A DNA stretch of 64,000 nucleotides from Oricola cellulosilytica. Lineage in GTDB: Bacteria > Pseudomonadota > Alphaproteobacteria > Rhizobiales > Rhizobiaceae. The notes beneath the pieces are model-generated. The model searched no databases. It saw only the letters and a program-made list of their open reading frames with translations, and was not told where the DNA came from. Each line of letters opens with the position of its first letter. Positions within the stretch are counted from its first letter, which is position 1. The translations under genes were made by a program, and so were the position numbers. Positions 26,192-34,819 of the stretch are shown piece by piece. Location of the stretch: assembly GCF_019966575.1 (NCBI RefSeq), contig NZ_JAINFK010000007.1, positions 124,001-188,000 of the forward strand, in the 5' to 3' direction.

Positions 26192-27085
26192 ATGAGCTTT
26201 CATATGGACTGGCGGGGAATTCCATCGCTGAACAGTTTGAGGGCCTTTTCGGCAGTTGCTGACGCGCTGAGTTTTTCGCATGCTGGCCGTGCGCTCAATG
26301 TGAGTCATGCTGCCGTCAGCCAGCAAGTCAGGGCGCTCGAAAAGCATCTGGGCGCAACGTTGGTTACGCGGGACGGGCGCGGCTTGGCGTTGACCGCCGA
26401 AGGTGCGCTTCTCGCCACCCATCTGGAAGACGCCTTTCAATCCATACGTCGAGCGGTCGATCTCTTTGCCGAGGAAGAACAATCACGTCCACTCAAGGTG
26501 ACGATGACGCCGACCTTTGCCGTCAGTTGGTTGATGCCGCGCATTTCGGACTTCCGGCTCGATCATCCGGATATCGAACTAATGCTGAATCCCACAGCGG
26601 AAGTTGTTGACCTGAGACCCGGCGACACTGATGTCGCGATACGCTTTGGACGCGGTGAATGGGCGGGTGTAGAAGCCGAGCAGTTGCTCGCGACGAATTT
26701 CGTCGTCGTGGCCGCGCGTTCGCTCGTGGGAGACAACGAATTCCAGGATCCTGAGTCGTTACTCCAATTTCCCTGGTTGCAGGAACTTGGCACGAACGAG
26801 GTGTCGATGTGGATGCAGAGGCAGGGCGTGATTGCAGCGCGCAAGCTGAATGTCACTCACTTGCCGGGCTACATGGTCCTGGATGGGCTGCGGCGTGGTG
26901 ACGGAATTTCAGCGACCGCCCGAGCATTTGTTGAGACCGATATCCAGACGGGCCATCTGCGAGTGTTATTTGAAGATGAAAGACCCGGGTCGGGTTACTA
27001 TATCGTGACCCGTCCCGGGATGATGCGGCCTCCGCTCAAGGCGTTTGTCTCATGGCTCAAGCGCCACGCGCGATTCCACGGCTAG
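26192..27085 (+). CDS. LysR family transcriptional regulator (GcvA-like)
   Basis: 297 residues. The N-terminal helix-turn-helix is clear (LNSLRAFSAVADALSFSHAGRALNVSHAAVSQQVRALEKHLGATL). The effector domain starts PLKVTMTPTFAVSWLMPRI, typical of the GcvA/glycine-cleavage branch. Alternative starts are ATG 26192 and ATG 26204, and neither has a strong ribosome site. It ends only 6 bases from the convergent permease gene. Its likely target is unknown, though the adjacent amino-acid importer is a candidate. Confidence 0.93.
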   Translation: MSFHMDWRGIPSLNSLRAFSAVADALSFSHAGRALNVSHAAVSQQVRALEKHLGATLVTRDGRGLALTAEGALLATHLEDAFQSIRRAVDLFAEEEQSRPLKVTMTPTFAVSWLMPRISDFRLDHPDIELMLNPTAEVVDLRPGDTDVAIRFGRGEWAGVEAEQLLATNFVVVAARSLVGDNEFQDPESLLQFPWLQELGTNEVSMWMQRQGVIAARKLNVTHLPGYMVLDGLRRGDGISATARAFVETDIQTGHLRVLFEDERPGSGYYIVTRPGMMRPPLKAFVSWLKRHARFHG

Positions 27086-27091
27086 CATCCG

Positions 27092-27925
27092 CTAACGGAC
27101 CAGATGACGAGTAAGCCTTGCTTCCAGCGCATTCCAGATGTTGCGAAGCGCTTCAACGATGACGAAATAAAATACGGCCGCCCAGATATAGACCTGAAAA
27201 TCGTATGTGCGAGAGAAGGCACGCCGCGTTTCTCCCATCAGGTCCAACACCGTCACCAGAGCGACGATAGCAGATCCCTTGATCATGAGGATGAGTTCGT
27301 TTCCGTAAGGCCGCAGCGCCACGATCAAAGCCTGCGGCAGAATGATCTTCCGGAATGTCTGCAGCCGGGATAACCCGAGCGCTTTCGCAGCCTCCCATTG
27401 ACCCGTTGGAACGCTTTCTATCGCACCGCGAAGAATTTCGGCTTGGTAAGCCGCTGTGTTCAACGAAAATGCGAAAACGGCGCAGTTCCATGCATCGCGA
27501 AAGAAGACCCAGAGACCGACTGCTTCGAGTTGCGGCCGGAACGAGCCGAGGCCGTAATAGATCAGGAAAAGTTGGGCGATCAGTGGCGTGCCGCGGAACA
27601 GGTAGACATAGCCGAAAGCAAGGCGGCTGAAGACCGGGTTTTTGGACAGGCGACCGAGCGCAACCGGTACGGAAAGAATGGCGCCTGCGACGACGGAAAT
27701 GCCCACCAGTGCAAGTGTCGTTTGGAGACCGGAGAAAAGTCGCGGGCCGTATCGCGCGACCTTGTCGGAATCCCAGGCAGCCGCGAGATAGAAAATCAAG
27801 CCCGCTCCAGCGGCAATCCAGAAAGCCATAATGAGGACCCCGGCGATGCGGCTGCGTGTCCATGGCCTTGGCGGGACGGGCGGTGCCGGTTCCGAGGGCG
27901 CATACGCGTCGATTACCGAAGTCAT
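27092..27925 (-). CDS. Polar amino-acid ABC transporter permease (HisM/OccM-like)
   Basis: 277-residue inner-membrane protein with five or six membrane segments. YLFRGTPLIAQLFLIYYGLG and EILRGAIESVPTGQWEAAKALGLSRLQTFRKIILPQA (the EAA motif that contacts the ATPase) are typical of His/Arg/ornithine/octopine permeases. An extra N-terminal stretch of ~30 residues is Pro-rich. Its start overlaps the other permease's stop by 4 bases (ATGA). The operon order is binding protein, permease, permease; no ATPase gene follows within the window. Confidence 0.93.
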   Translation of the reverse strand: MTSVIDAYAPSEPAPPVPPRPWTRSRIAGVLIMAFWIAAGAGLIFYLAAAWDSDKVARYGPRLFSGLQTTLALVGISVVAGAILSVPVALGRLSKNPVFSRLAFGYVYLFRGTPLIAQLFLIYYGLGSFRPQLEAVGLWVFFRDAWNCAVFAFSLNTAAYQAEILRGAIESVPTGQWEAAKALGLSRLQTFRKIILPQALIVALRPYGNELILMIKGSAIVALVTVLDLMGETRRAFSRTYDFQVYIWAAVFYFVIVEALRNIWNALEARLTRHLVR

Positions 27926-28635
27926 CGGGCCTGCTCGCTTCGTTTGCCATACGCCTCGATGCGGGTCAGCGCCACTGACGACAGCAAAGCAAGCGCCAGA
28001 AAAAGCAGAAATGCGAGACCGAAGAACAGAAATGCCTCCTTGGTAACGCGGGCCGCCACGCCGGTCTGGCGCAGGATGTCAGTGAGTCCGATGGCGGACA
28101 CGAGAGCCGTGTCTTTGAGAAGAATCATCCAGAGATTGCCCAGGCCGGGGAGTGCGATGCGGACCAGTTGCGGAAGGATGATCAGGCGCATGACCTTGCG
28201 CGGCCGAATTCCGAGCGCATATCCGCCCTCGTATTGTCCCTTCGGGATTGCCCGGAAGGCCGACAGGAACACCTCGCTGGCGTATGAGGAAAAAACGAGG
28301 GCAAGTGCCACAACTCCCGCCGCAAACGAGTTGATTTCCACACTGGTCTGCGCGCCGATTGCGTTGAGCCCCTGCTGAAGTCCGATCTGCAGGCCGTAAT
28401 AGACCAGAAACAGAGTCAGGAGCTCCGGAAGTCCACGAAAGATGGTTGTGTAGACATCGGCTGCCGTTCGCAGCGACCATTCGCTGCTCTGCTTTGCAAG
28501 CGCGATTAGAAAACCGATGAAAAGTCCGAGCGGCAGCGTCACAAGGGCTAGGGAAATGGTGATGACCACGCCCCACAAGATCTCGTCGCCCCAGCCCTCA
28601 TTGCCGAAGCTGAGCAACGTCAGATATTTATCCAT
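27922..28635 (-). CDS. Polar amino-acid ABC transporter permease (HisQ/OccQ-like)
   Basis: 237-residue partner permease, about five membrane segments. VYTTIFRGLPELLTLFLVYYGLQ and the EAA loop AFRAIPKGQYEGGYALGIRPRKVMRLIILPQ are diagnostic of HisQ-type permeases. It starts after a 92-base gap containing a strong hairpin downstream of the binding-protein gene and overlaps the HisM-like gene. With that protein it would form the heterodimeric channel. Confidence 0.93.
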   Translation of the reverse strand: MDKYLTLLSFGNEGWGDEILWGVVITISLALVTLPLGLFIGFLIALAKQSSEWSLRTAADVYTTIFRGLPELLTLFLVYYGLQIGLQQGLNAIGAQTSVEINSFAAGVVALALVFSSYASEVFLSAFRAIPKGQYEGGYALGIRPRKVMRLIILPQLVRIALPGLGNLWMILLKDTALVSAIGLTDILRQTGVAARVTKEAFLFFGLAFLLFLALALLSSVALTRIEAYGKRSEQAR

Positions 28636-28687
28636 CCAACTCGCTTACCGTTCATTCCACCCGCAAACAACGTTTTGCCGGAGGAAG

Positions 28688-28714
28688 TGCCGGGCGGGCA
28701 AGTGCCGCCCGGCA
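28688..28714 (-). terminator. GC-rich hairpin between binding-protein and permease genes
   Basis: TGCCGGGCGG (28688-28697) and CCGCCCGGCA (28705-28714) form a perfect 10-bp stem with a 7-base loop. No T-tract follows on the minus strand, so it probably stabilises the binding-protein mRNA end or attenuates read-through. Confidence 0.6.
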
Positions 28715-28727
28715 AACAGACAGTCAA

Positions 28728-29510
28728 TTAGCCGCCGTACACGTCAACGTCAAAATACTTGTCGTTGATCTCCTTGTAGGTGCCGTTGGCTATGATTGCG
28801 TCAATGGCGGCATTGAACTTCTCGCGCAGTTCGTCCTCACCCTTGCGGATTGCGATGCCCGCACCTTCGCCGTTGATCACCGGATCGGGCGTCAGCGTCC
28901 CGAGAATCTTGCAGCAGGCTCCGTCTTCGGTCGCAAGCCATTCCGAGAGGACGATGACGTCGTCGATCACCGCGTCGATGCGGCCGTTGGCTATATCGAG
29001 CTTGTATTCGTCCGGCGTCGGATAAAGCTTGATTTCTGCCGACGACAACTTCTCTTCCGCGTAGTTCGAATGCGTCGTCGCCGACTGGGCTCCAATCGTC
29101 TTGCCGGAAAGCCCGGCATCGGTCGCCTCGGTGATGTCGCTGTCCTTCGGGACGGCGATTGCCGGCGGCGAGTTGTAATACTTGTTCGTGAAGTCGACCT
29201 TTTCCTTGCGTTCCTCGGTGATGGACATGGATGCGATAATTGCGTCGAACTTGCCTGCGAGGAGGGCCGGGATGATTCCGTCCCAATCCTGCGTGACGAA
29301 TTCGCAATCGGCCTTCATTTCATCGCAGAGCGCTTTGGCAATATCGATATCAAATCCGACCAACGATCCATCAGCTTCCAGGTTGTTGAAGGGCGGATAA
29401 GCGCCTTCCGTGCCAATCTTGATCTTCATGGCATGATTGTCGGCTTGTGCGCCGCCAATCGTCAGCGCAATCGCCGCAGTTGCGGCAAGAAGTCCGCTCG
29501 TCAAACGCAT
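28728..29510 (-). CDS. Polar amino-acid ABC transporter substrate-binding protein (LAO/octopine-like)
   Basis: 260 residues. Signal peptide of ~23 residues (MRLTSGLLAATAAIALTIGG, ending AQA). The type II periplasmic fold has IGTEGAYPPFNN, the residues GFDIDIAKALCDEM, and DGIIPALLAGKFDAIIASMSIT. ITEERKEKVDFTNKYYNSPP matches the lysine-arginine-ornithine/octopine/nopaline-binding group. Two paired Cys (CDEMKADC) are retained, as in LAO/HisJ proteins. First gene of the importer operon; the preferred amino acid cannot be read from sequence, though a basic one is likely. Confidence 0.92.
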   Translation of the reverse strand: MRLTSGLLAATAAIALTIGGAQADNHAMKIKIGTEGAYPPFNNLEADGSLVGFDIDIAKALCDEMKADCEFVTQDWDGIIPALLAGKFDAIIASMSITEERKEKVDFTNKYYNSPPAIAVPKDSDITEATDAGLSGKTIGAQSATTHSNYAEEKLSSAEIKLYPTPDEYKLDIANGRIDAVIDDVIVLSEWLATEDGACCKILGTLTPDPVINGEGAGIAIRKGEDELREKFNAAIDAIIANGTYKEINDKYFDVDVYGG

Positions 29511-29666
29511 GTTACTTTCCTCATTGTATCAATCTTTTCGTGCAAGGCATTGTCATGCCTCAATGAAAGCCCTTCAAAATCCTCCCGGGCTTGAGGGCTG
29601 ATATTCCCATTGTTTCTTCAAGAATTGCAACCGTTAAATCGCCGTCCGGTCGCCTCAAACTCGGCG

Positions 29667-30203
29667 TTAATGTCCGCCGCGAACGGGTTTCAACATGCGC
29701 CATATCAACGCGTCCTTGTCGATAATGGCGTGTTTTGCGGCGAACAGGATATGGAGCGCGAGGAGCGGCACGAAGGCGTAACCTGCAACGGCGTGTACCT
29801 GTTTGAAAAAAACCAGCGCGGGCGGATAGTCGATGGATGGAATCCCGAGTTCTAGCAACCCGAAGAATGTCAGTGGTTCTCCGGCTAGCGGCGGAATTAG
29901 CAGACCCGCCGCAACCCCGGCGAGAATGCTCAGGAGGAAGCCGATTTGGACGAGCCGCGCCACCAGATTGAGGAGCGCGGGCTGATCCGGGACACGCGGA
30001 AACCCCCTCCGAAACCGCCACCAGGCGTGGAATAGAAGTACTGGCGCGGCAATCAGCCCGATCCCGACGTGAATCGGGCGAACGTCATCTTGACGAAGGA
30101 GGAGAAGGGCGGTCACCAGAATTGCTGTGGTCCAATGCGCTGCGATCGAGATCAGCGAATAACCGGCGTACCGATCGCGCCTGTTAAGGGCTTCAAGTTT
30201 CAA
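29667..30203 (-). CDS. Cytochrome b561
   Basis: 178-residue four-helix membrane cytochrome. Membrane segments contain His candidates for haem ligation: H23 and H59 in the first two helices, H137 and H151/H158 in the last two. The family segment FKQVHAVAGYAFVPLLALHILFAAKH is clear. The start is TTG 30203, three bases after the moeA stop; the preceding in-frame codon is that stop, so no other upstream start exists. The gene is coupled to moeA, so its role could be electron transfer linked to a molybdoenzyme, but no partner is visible. Confidence 0.85.
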   Translation of the reverse strand: MKLEALNRRDRYAGYSLISIAAHWTTAILVTALLLLRQDDVRPIHVGIGLIAAPVLLFHAWWRFRRGFPRVPDQPALLNLVARLVQIGFLLSILAGVAAGLLIPPLAGEPLTFFGLLELGIPSIDYPPALVFFKQVHAVAGYAFVPLLALHILFAAKHAIIDKDALIWRMLKPVRGGH

Positions 30204-30206
30204 CGC

Positions 30207-31487
30207 TCATACAACCCCGAATTCGGCGAAAGGAATGAAATCGACCATATCGCCACGGCGCACACTCGTAACTTCTTCCCCAAGCTCGATAAGGCCGTCG
30301 GCCGCACGCAGCCCCGAAATAAGCCCCGAGCCGTCCTGCGGGTACTTTGCCACGGTCAGCGCTCCGTCGGCGGTCTTTGGCACCAAGTGGCCGCGCAGGA
30401 ACTCGCGGCGGTCGCGCTTCTTCTTCGGAATGTCGAAGGCCGCCGGCAGCGGATAACGCACCGGGTCTCTATGGTCGGCGCCAGCCAAAGCATCCATTGC
30501 GGTTCGGACGTAAAGCAGGAAACAGACGAAAGCCGCGACCGGATTGCCGGGCAGACTGAGTACCACGCAGTCGCCAATCTGACCGAACATCATCGGCCGG
30601 CCCGGCTTTATGGCGATCTGCCAGAGGTGGCGCTTCCCAAGCCTGTCCAGTGCGGCGAGCATGTGGTCTTCCTCGCCGCGTGAGGCGCCACCGCTGGTAA
30701 TGACGAGATCATGGCTCTTGGCGGCTTCTGCCAAGGCGCTCTCTATGCGCTCCGCACGGTCTTCGACAATACCAATATCGGTCACGAGGCCACCGAGCGA
30801 TTCGACGAGCGTTCGCAACATGATCGCGTTGGAATCGAACACTTGGCCATGTCTGATGGTACCGCCCGGCGCCACAAGCTCGTTTCCGGTAGACATGACG
30901 GCTACTCGCAAGCGCGATCTGACTTGAATCTCGGCGAGGCCCATCGAGGCAAGGGCGGCAATATCCTGGGCGCGGATGATCTGTCCAGCCGGAACCACCG
31001 TCTCGCCGGTGGCGAGATCCTCGCCGCTGTGGCGGCAATTGGCGCCTGCCTTTAGTCCTTCCGGGATCAGGATCATCTCGCCCTCGATCCGGCAATCCTC
31101 CTGCATCGCTACCGTGTCGGCTCCGTCCGGCATGACGGCTCCCGTGAAGATGCGCACGCATTCCCCCTGCTTGAGATCTCGGGCTTCCGTATCGCCCGCG
31201 GCAAGGCGCCCGCCCAGAGAGAGTTTACCGGCATTTTCGGCATAATCGGCATGGTTGAAAGCGTAGCCGTCAACAGCTGAATTTTCATGCATGGGTACAG
31301 GCCGGTTAGCTACCACGTCGCGTGCGGAAATTCGGCGGTGTGCCACGGCGAGAGGAACGATCTTGACTGAGGCGACACAAGCGAGGCGTTTGCGCAAAAG
31401 GGCCATAACGTCAGCGTGGCGCATCCGGTCGGTATCGTGCAGGAAGCAATCGTCCAGCAGTTTGCGACGGCCGCCCCGGTCCGTCAT
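30207..31487 (-). CDS. moeA: Molybdopterin molybdotransferase MoeA
   Basis: 426-residue cytosolic enzyme that inserts molybdate into adenylated molybdopterin. Conserved blocks are intact: the N-terminal ENSAVDGYAF (contains the catalytic Asp), GEDLATGETVVPAGQ, VAVMSTGNELV, VTDIGIVEDRAERI, ITSGGASRGEEDH and the SLPGNPVAAFV motif. ATG 31487 overlaps the mobB stop by 4 bases. It belongs to a compact operon read leftward, fdhD-mobA-mobB-moeA-cytochrome b561. Confidence 0.96.
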   Translation of the reverse strand: MTDRGGRRKLLDDCFLHDTDRMRHADVMALLRKRLACVASVKIVPLAVAHRRISARDVVANRPVPMHENSAVDGYAFNHADYAENAGKLSLGGRLAAGDTEARDLKQGECVRIFTGAVMPDGADTVAMQEDCRIEGEMILIPEGLKAGANCRHSGEDLATGETVVPAGQIIRAQDIAALASMGLAEIQVRSRLRVAVMSTGNELVAPGGTIRHGQVFDSNAIMLRTLVESLGGLVTDIGIVEDRAERIESALAEAAKSHDLVITSGGASRGEEDHMLAALDRLGKRHLWQIAIKPGRPMMFGQIGDCVVLSLPGNPVAAFVCFLLYVRTAMDALAGADHRDPVRYPLPAAFDIPKKKRDRREFLRGHLVPKTADGALTVAKYPQDGSGLISGLRAADGLIELGEEVTSVRRGDMVDFIPFAEFGVV

Positions 31488-32014
31488 GCGGCGCTCTCTT
31501 TGTTCAGGCCGGTTCGCCGCTCGATGAAGCTCGCGATGGCTTCGATCTCGGAATGATCGAAAAACGGCAGACATTCGCCGCGGCTCTTTTTCTCGTCACT
31601 GACTACGGCGACGATGTGCGAATCCGTATCCGCAAGGCGGGCCTTGGTGGTGGATTCGCGTCTGCGCATCTCGATCTTCTCATGCGTCTCGCCCTTATAC
31701 CCCTCGACGAGAACAAGATCGCAGGGCGAAAGGTGTGCAAGAATGTCAGCCAGCGGAGGCTCTGGCTCTCTCTTGGCATTTTCATGCATGATCGCCCAGC
31801 GCTTGCCCGAGACGATTGCCACCTCGCGTGCGCCGGCCTGCCGGTGGTTCCAGCTGTCGGTGTTTTCGCGGTCGATATCAAAGGCGTGATGGGCATGCTT
31901 GACGGTCGACACTTTCCAGCCGCGGGCCGTAAGTTCGCGCACAAGCGCGGCCGTCATGCGGGTCTTTCCCGAGTTTTTCCAGCCGGTTACACCGAATATG
32001 CGCGGAACTGTCAT
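31484..32014 (-). CDS. mobB: Molybdopterin-guanine dinucleotide biosynthesis adapter MobB
   Basis: 176 residues. Walker A is GWKNSGKT (residues 11-18), and VKHAHHAFDIDRENTDSWNHRQAGA is the family signature following the switch strand. LVLVEGYKG is the Walker B-like strand. MobB is a GTP-binding accessory protein that aids MobA. It overlaps mobA by one base (TAATG) and moeA by four. Confidence 0.95.
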   Translation of the reverse strand: MTVPRIFGVTGWKNSGKTRMTAALVRELTARGWKVSTVKHAHHAFDIDRENTDSWNHRQAGAREVAIVSGKRWAIMHENAKREPEPPLADILAHLSPCDLVLVEGYKGETHEKIEMRRRESTTKARLADTDSHIVAVVSDEKKSRGECLPFFDHSEIEAIASFIERRTGLNKESAA

Positions 32015-32646
32015 TACGCCGCCTTCTGCAATATCGCCTCAGCCCTTGCAAGTTCCTCGGGTGTATTGGCGTTGAAAAACGGATCGGTGCCATCGGAAAG
32101 TAGCGCAAAGTTGCACATAATCAGCGTGTGCCGCCGTGCCCAGGCCATGACCTTGTACGTGTCGGTCGCAGCCATCCACGCCTGCAAGTCGCTCGCGAGC
32201 GCAACCGGCCAGAGCGCAAAAACCGGGTGCCGATGTCCATCCGATTCGGCCATCGCGATCGTTGTTTGGCCGGTTGCTTCCTCCGTCAGGCGCGCAGCCA
32301 GATCAGGGGGAAGGAATGGCGTGTCCGCGGCCGCGGTAAGGACGTGGGTGACACCGGTATCCAATCGATGCGCCCACAGCATTCCGGAAAGTATTCCCGC
32401 GAGCGGTCCAGCGTGCCCCTCCACCGTATCCTCGACGACCGGTTTTCCGAATTCAGCAAAACGTTTCGGATCGCCATTGGCGTTGATGGCGATCGCCTCG
32501 ACTTGGGGCTCCAGTCGCGCGATCACGTGCTGAAGCATCGGGCGGCCGCCGAGATCCATCAATGGTTTATCGCCGCCGCCCATCCGCCGCGAGAGCCCCC
32601 CGGCGAGGATCACCCCGACAACGCGAACACCATGCCGGTCAACCAT
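32014..32646 (-). CDS. mobA: Molybdenum cofactor guanylyltransferase MobA
   Basis: 210 residues. The nucleotidyltransferase signature VILAGGLSRRMGGGDK lies at residues 12-27, and the metal-site segment LTAAADTPFLP follows. It transfers GMP from GTP onto Mo-molybdopterin, giving the guanine dinucleotide used by DMSO reductase-family enzymes such as formate dehydrogenase, not the cytosine form used by CO dehydrogenase. ATG 32646 is preferred: AAGG lies upstream and it overlaps fdhD by 8 bases; an in-frame start at 32688 is deeper in fdhD. Confidence 0.93.
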   Translation of the reverse strand: MVDRHGVRVVGVILAGGLSRRMGGGDKPLMDLGGRPMLQHVIARLEPQVEAIAINANGDPKRFAEFGKPVVEDTVEGHAGPLAGILSGMLWAHRLDTGVTHVLTAAADTPFLPPDLAARLTEEATGQTTIAMAESDGHRHPVFALWPVALASDLQAWMAATDTYKVMAWARRHTLIMCNFALLSDGTDPFFNANTPEELARAEAILQKAA

Positions 32647-33544
32647 TGCGCGCACCTTTTCGTACGGTGGTCCGGTCTTCGTCACCAATCGTGTCAGGGT
32701 CGAGATCGAAGTCGATCCGGTCGGCCCCGGCGAGAGCGATGAAACGCTTTCCCCGCGCTCGTCCGATCAGTGTAAGCCCAGCAGATTTGGCCAGGTCCAC
32801 GCCCCAAGCCGTAAACCCCGAGCGTGACACTAGAATGGGAATGCGCATCATCACCGTCTTGATCACCATCTCGGAGGTCAGACGCCCGGTCGTGTAGAAA
32901 ATCTTATCTTCCGGATCGACGTTATTGACGTGCATCCAGCCAGCAATCTTGTCGACAGCGTTGTGACGTCCGACATCCTCCATGTAGACCAGCGGGCGAT
33001 CTTCGTGACACAAAACGCATCCGTGGATCGCCCCGGCTTCAAGATAGAGGCTTGGCGTCGTGTTGATCGCGCGGGTGAGTGCGTAAAGCCAGGATGTCTT
33101 GAGTCGCGCCGACCTGTCCAGCTTAATACCGTCGAAACCCTCCATGACATCGCCGAAAACCGTGCCCTGCGCGCAGCCGGAGGTGCGCACTTTCTTCTGC
33201 AGTTTGTTCTCGTAATTGGTCTCGCGTTGGGTTCGAACGACAACGACACCAAGATCCTCGTCGTAATCGACGCCGATGACCGGATTTTGGGGCTCCAGCA
33301 TGTGCTGATTGAGAAGATATCCGATTGCAAGCAGGTCCGGATGATCGCCAATCGTCATCATTGTAACGATTTCCTGGCGGTTCAGGTAGAGCGTAAGGGG
33401 TTTCTCGGCGACGACCCGCGTGGAGACCGGCCGCCCAGTATGGTCGATTCCCTCTACCGCGCGCGAGAGACCTTCTGCCATCGGGTCAGGCGCCACAAGC
33501 ATGCCCGAGCCTCGATCTTCGGGAATATGTGCATGTCTGTTCAT
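32639..33544 (-). CDS. fdhD: Formate dehydrogenase accessory sulfurtransferase FdhD
   Basis: 301 residues with the FdhD fold: TIGDHPDLLAIGYLLNQ, the loop KVRTSGCAQGTVFGD, the segment HGCVLCHEDRPLVYMEDVGRHNAVDKIAGW and GRLTSEMVIKTVMMRIPILVSRSGFT. FdhD passes sulfur from IscS to the molybdenum centre of formate dehydrogenase. E. coli FdhD has a CxxC pair in the loop; here it is SGC124AQG with one Cys. The second conserved region does contain C-x-x-C (CVLC). No formate dehydrogenase structural gene lies in the window. First gene of the molybdenum-cofactor operon. Confidence 0.92.
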   Translation of the reverse strand: MNRHAHIPEDRGSGMLVAPDPMAEGLSRAVEGIDHTGRPVSTRVVAEKPLTLYLNRQEIVTMMTIGDHPDLLAIGYLLNQHMLEPQNPVIGVDYDEDLGVVVVRTQRETNYENKLQKKVRTSGCAQGTVFGDVMEGFDGIKLDRSARLKTSWLYALTRAINTTPSLYLEAGAIHGCVLCHEDRPLVYMEDVGRHNAVDKIAGWMHVNNVDPEDKIFYTTGRLTSEMVIKTVMMRIPILVSRSGFTAWGVDLAKSAGLTLIGRARGKRFIALAGADRIDFDLDPDTIGDEDRTTVRKGARNG

Positions 33545-33592
33545 AGTCAGATAGTGATCAATTCGCGCTCAGGCTGCAACGGGCGTTTGGTA

Positions 33593-34819
33593 TTAGGCCT
33601 GTCGCGTCATCCGTACTGCCTGATGCGTAAAGCCGATCGCGATCAGGCCGCAGGCGGCGAGGAACAAGCAAAGCGGGATTGGGAGGCCCGTTTTTCCCAC
33701 AATAACGCCGGCGGCGACCGATGCTAATGCACCCAAACCGATCTGCAGTGCGCCGAGGAGGCCGGAGGCGGCACCGGCCGCCTCAGGGCGCAGACCGATC
33801 GCGGCTGCCGTGACGTTAGGTAACGTCATGCCGTTGCCAACGCCGACAAGCGCGAGCGGCAGAAAGAAGGATAGCGGATGTTCGAGACCGGCGGAAAACA
33901 GGACAATCGTGAGAAGCGGACCGGTGACGGAGATGAGGGCGCCGTCAAGCATCATCCGCTCGAGCCCGCGTCGTTCGGAGAAACGGCCGGAAAGAAAATT
34001 CCCCACTGAATAGCCGAAAGCGCAAAAGGCGAAATACAAGCCATAGAAAAATGGTCCCAATCCAAGATAGACGCTGGAGACAGCCGGGCCACCGCCAAGG
34101 AAACCGAAGAAAATGCCGGAAGTGAATGCGGCAACGCCCGAATAGACCCAGAAAAGTGGAAGGCGCAGAAGTGCACGATAGCTGGCGATCTGGTCACGTA
34201 ATGGCGCGCCGCGAAATCGGTTTGTCTCGGGTAGAGTGAGTAGCGCAGTGCAGATTGCGATCATTCCGAATGCGCCGAGGGCTACGAATGACATGCGCCA
34301 GTTTGATATCTGGTCGATGAAGCCCCCGATCGCAGGACCTACCATCGGTGCGATGGCCATCCCCATCACGACGTAACCAATCATGCTGGCGGATTTCTCG
34401 CGCGGATAAACGTCGCGCACTATGGCGCGGGACAAGACAAGACCGCTCGCACTCGCTGCCTGGAAAACGCGCCCGGCTAGAAACATCGCAGCGTTGCTGG
34501 CGAAAACGCACATTGCCGTTCCAATCAGGAAAAGCACCATGCCGGCGTAGATCACAGGCCGGCGTCCCAACTGATCGGACAATGGTCCGATTACCAACTG
34601 CAAGGCAGCCGTCATGAGCAGGTAAAGAGACAGGCCAAGTTGCACCGTTGCGTAAGGCGCGCCCAGATCTGCTGCGATGCTTGGCATCGAGGGAACGAAG
34701 AGGTTGATTGCCAGTGGACTTACAGCGGTCAACAGAACCAATGTCAAAATCGACGGCCGCGGTCCTGTCCACTCGACATTCTGACATGGATCCGCAACAG
34801 GGATTTCCCGGCTTGCCAT
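33593..34819 (-). CDS. Bcr/CflA-type MFS multidrug efflux transporter
   Basis: 408-residue inner-membrane protein, about 12 membrane segments. It has the N-terminal PSMPSIAADLGAPYATVQLGLSLYLL segment and motif GPLSDQLGRRPVIYAG typical of Bcr/CflA exporters. ATG 34819 has GGGGGAGG nine bases upstream. It lies downstream of a 564-base gap with repeated ATTATCGCGA boxes that may be its operator. Export of a drug or small metabolite is inferred from family. Confidence 0.92.
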   Translation of the reverse strand: MASREIPVADPCQNVEWTGPRPSILTLVLLTAVSPLAINLFVPSMPSIAADLGAPYATVQLGLSLYLLMTAALQLVIGPLSDQLGRRPVIYAGMVLFLIGTAMCVFASNAAMFLAGRVFQAASASGLVLSRAIVRDVYPREKSASMIGYVVMGMAIAPMVGPAIGGFIDQISNWRMSFVALGAFGMIAICTALLTLPETNRFRGAPLRDQIASYRALLRLPLFWVYSGVAAFTSGIFFGFLGGGPAVSSVYLGLGPFFYGLYFAFCAFGYSVGNFLSGRFSERRGLERMMLDGALISVTGPLLTIVLFSAGLEHPLSFFLPLALVGVGNGMTLPNVTAAAIGLRPEAAGAASGLLGALQIGLGALASVAAGVIVGKTGLPIPLCLFLAACGLIAIGFTHQAVRMTRQA

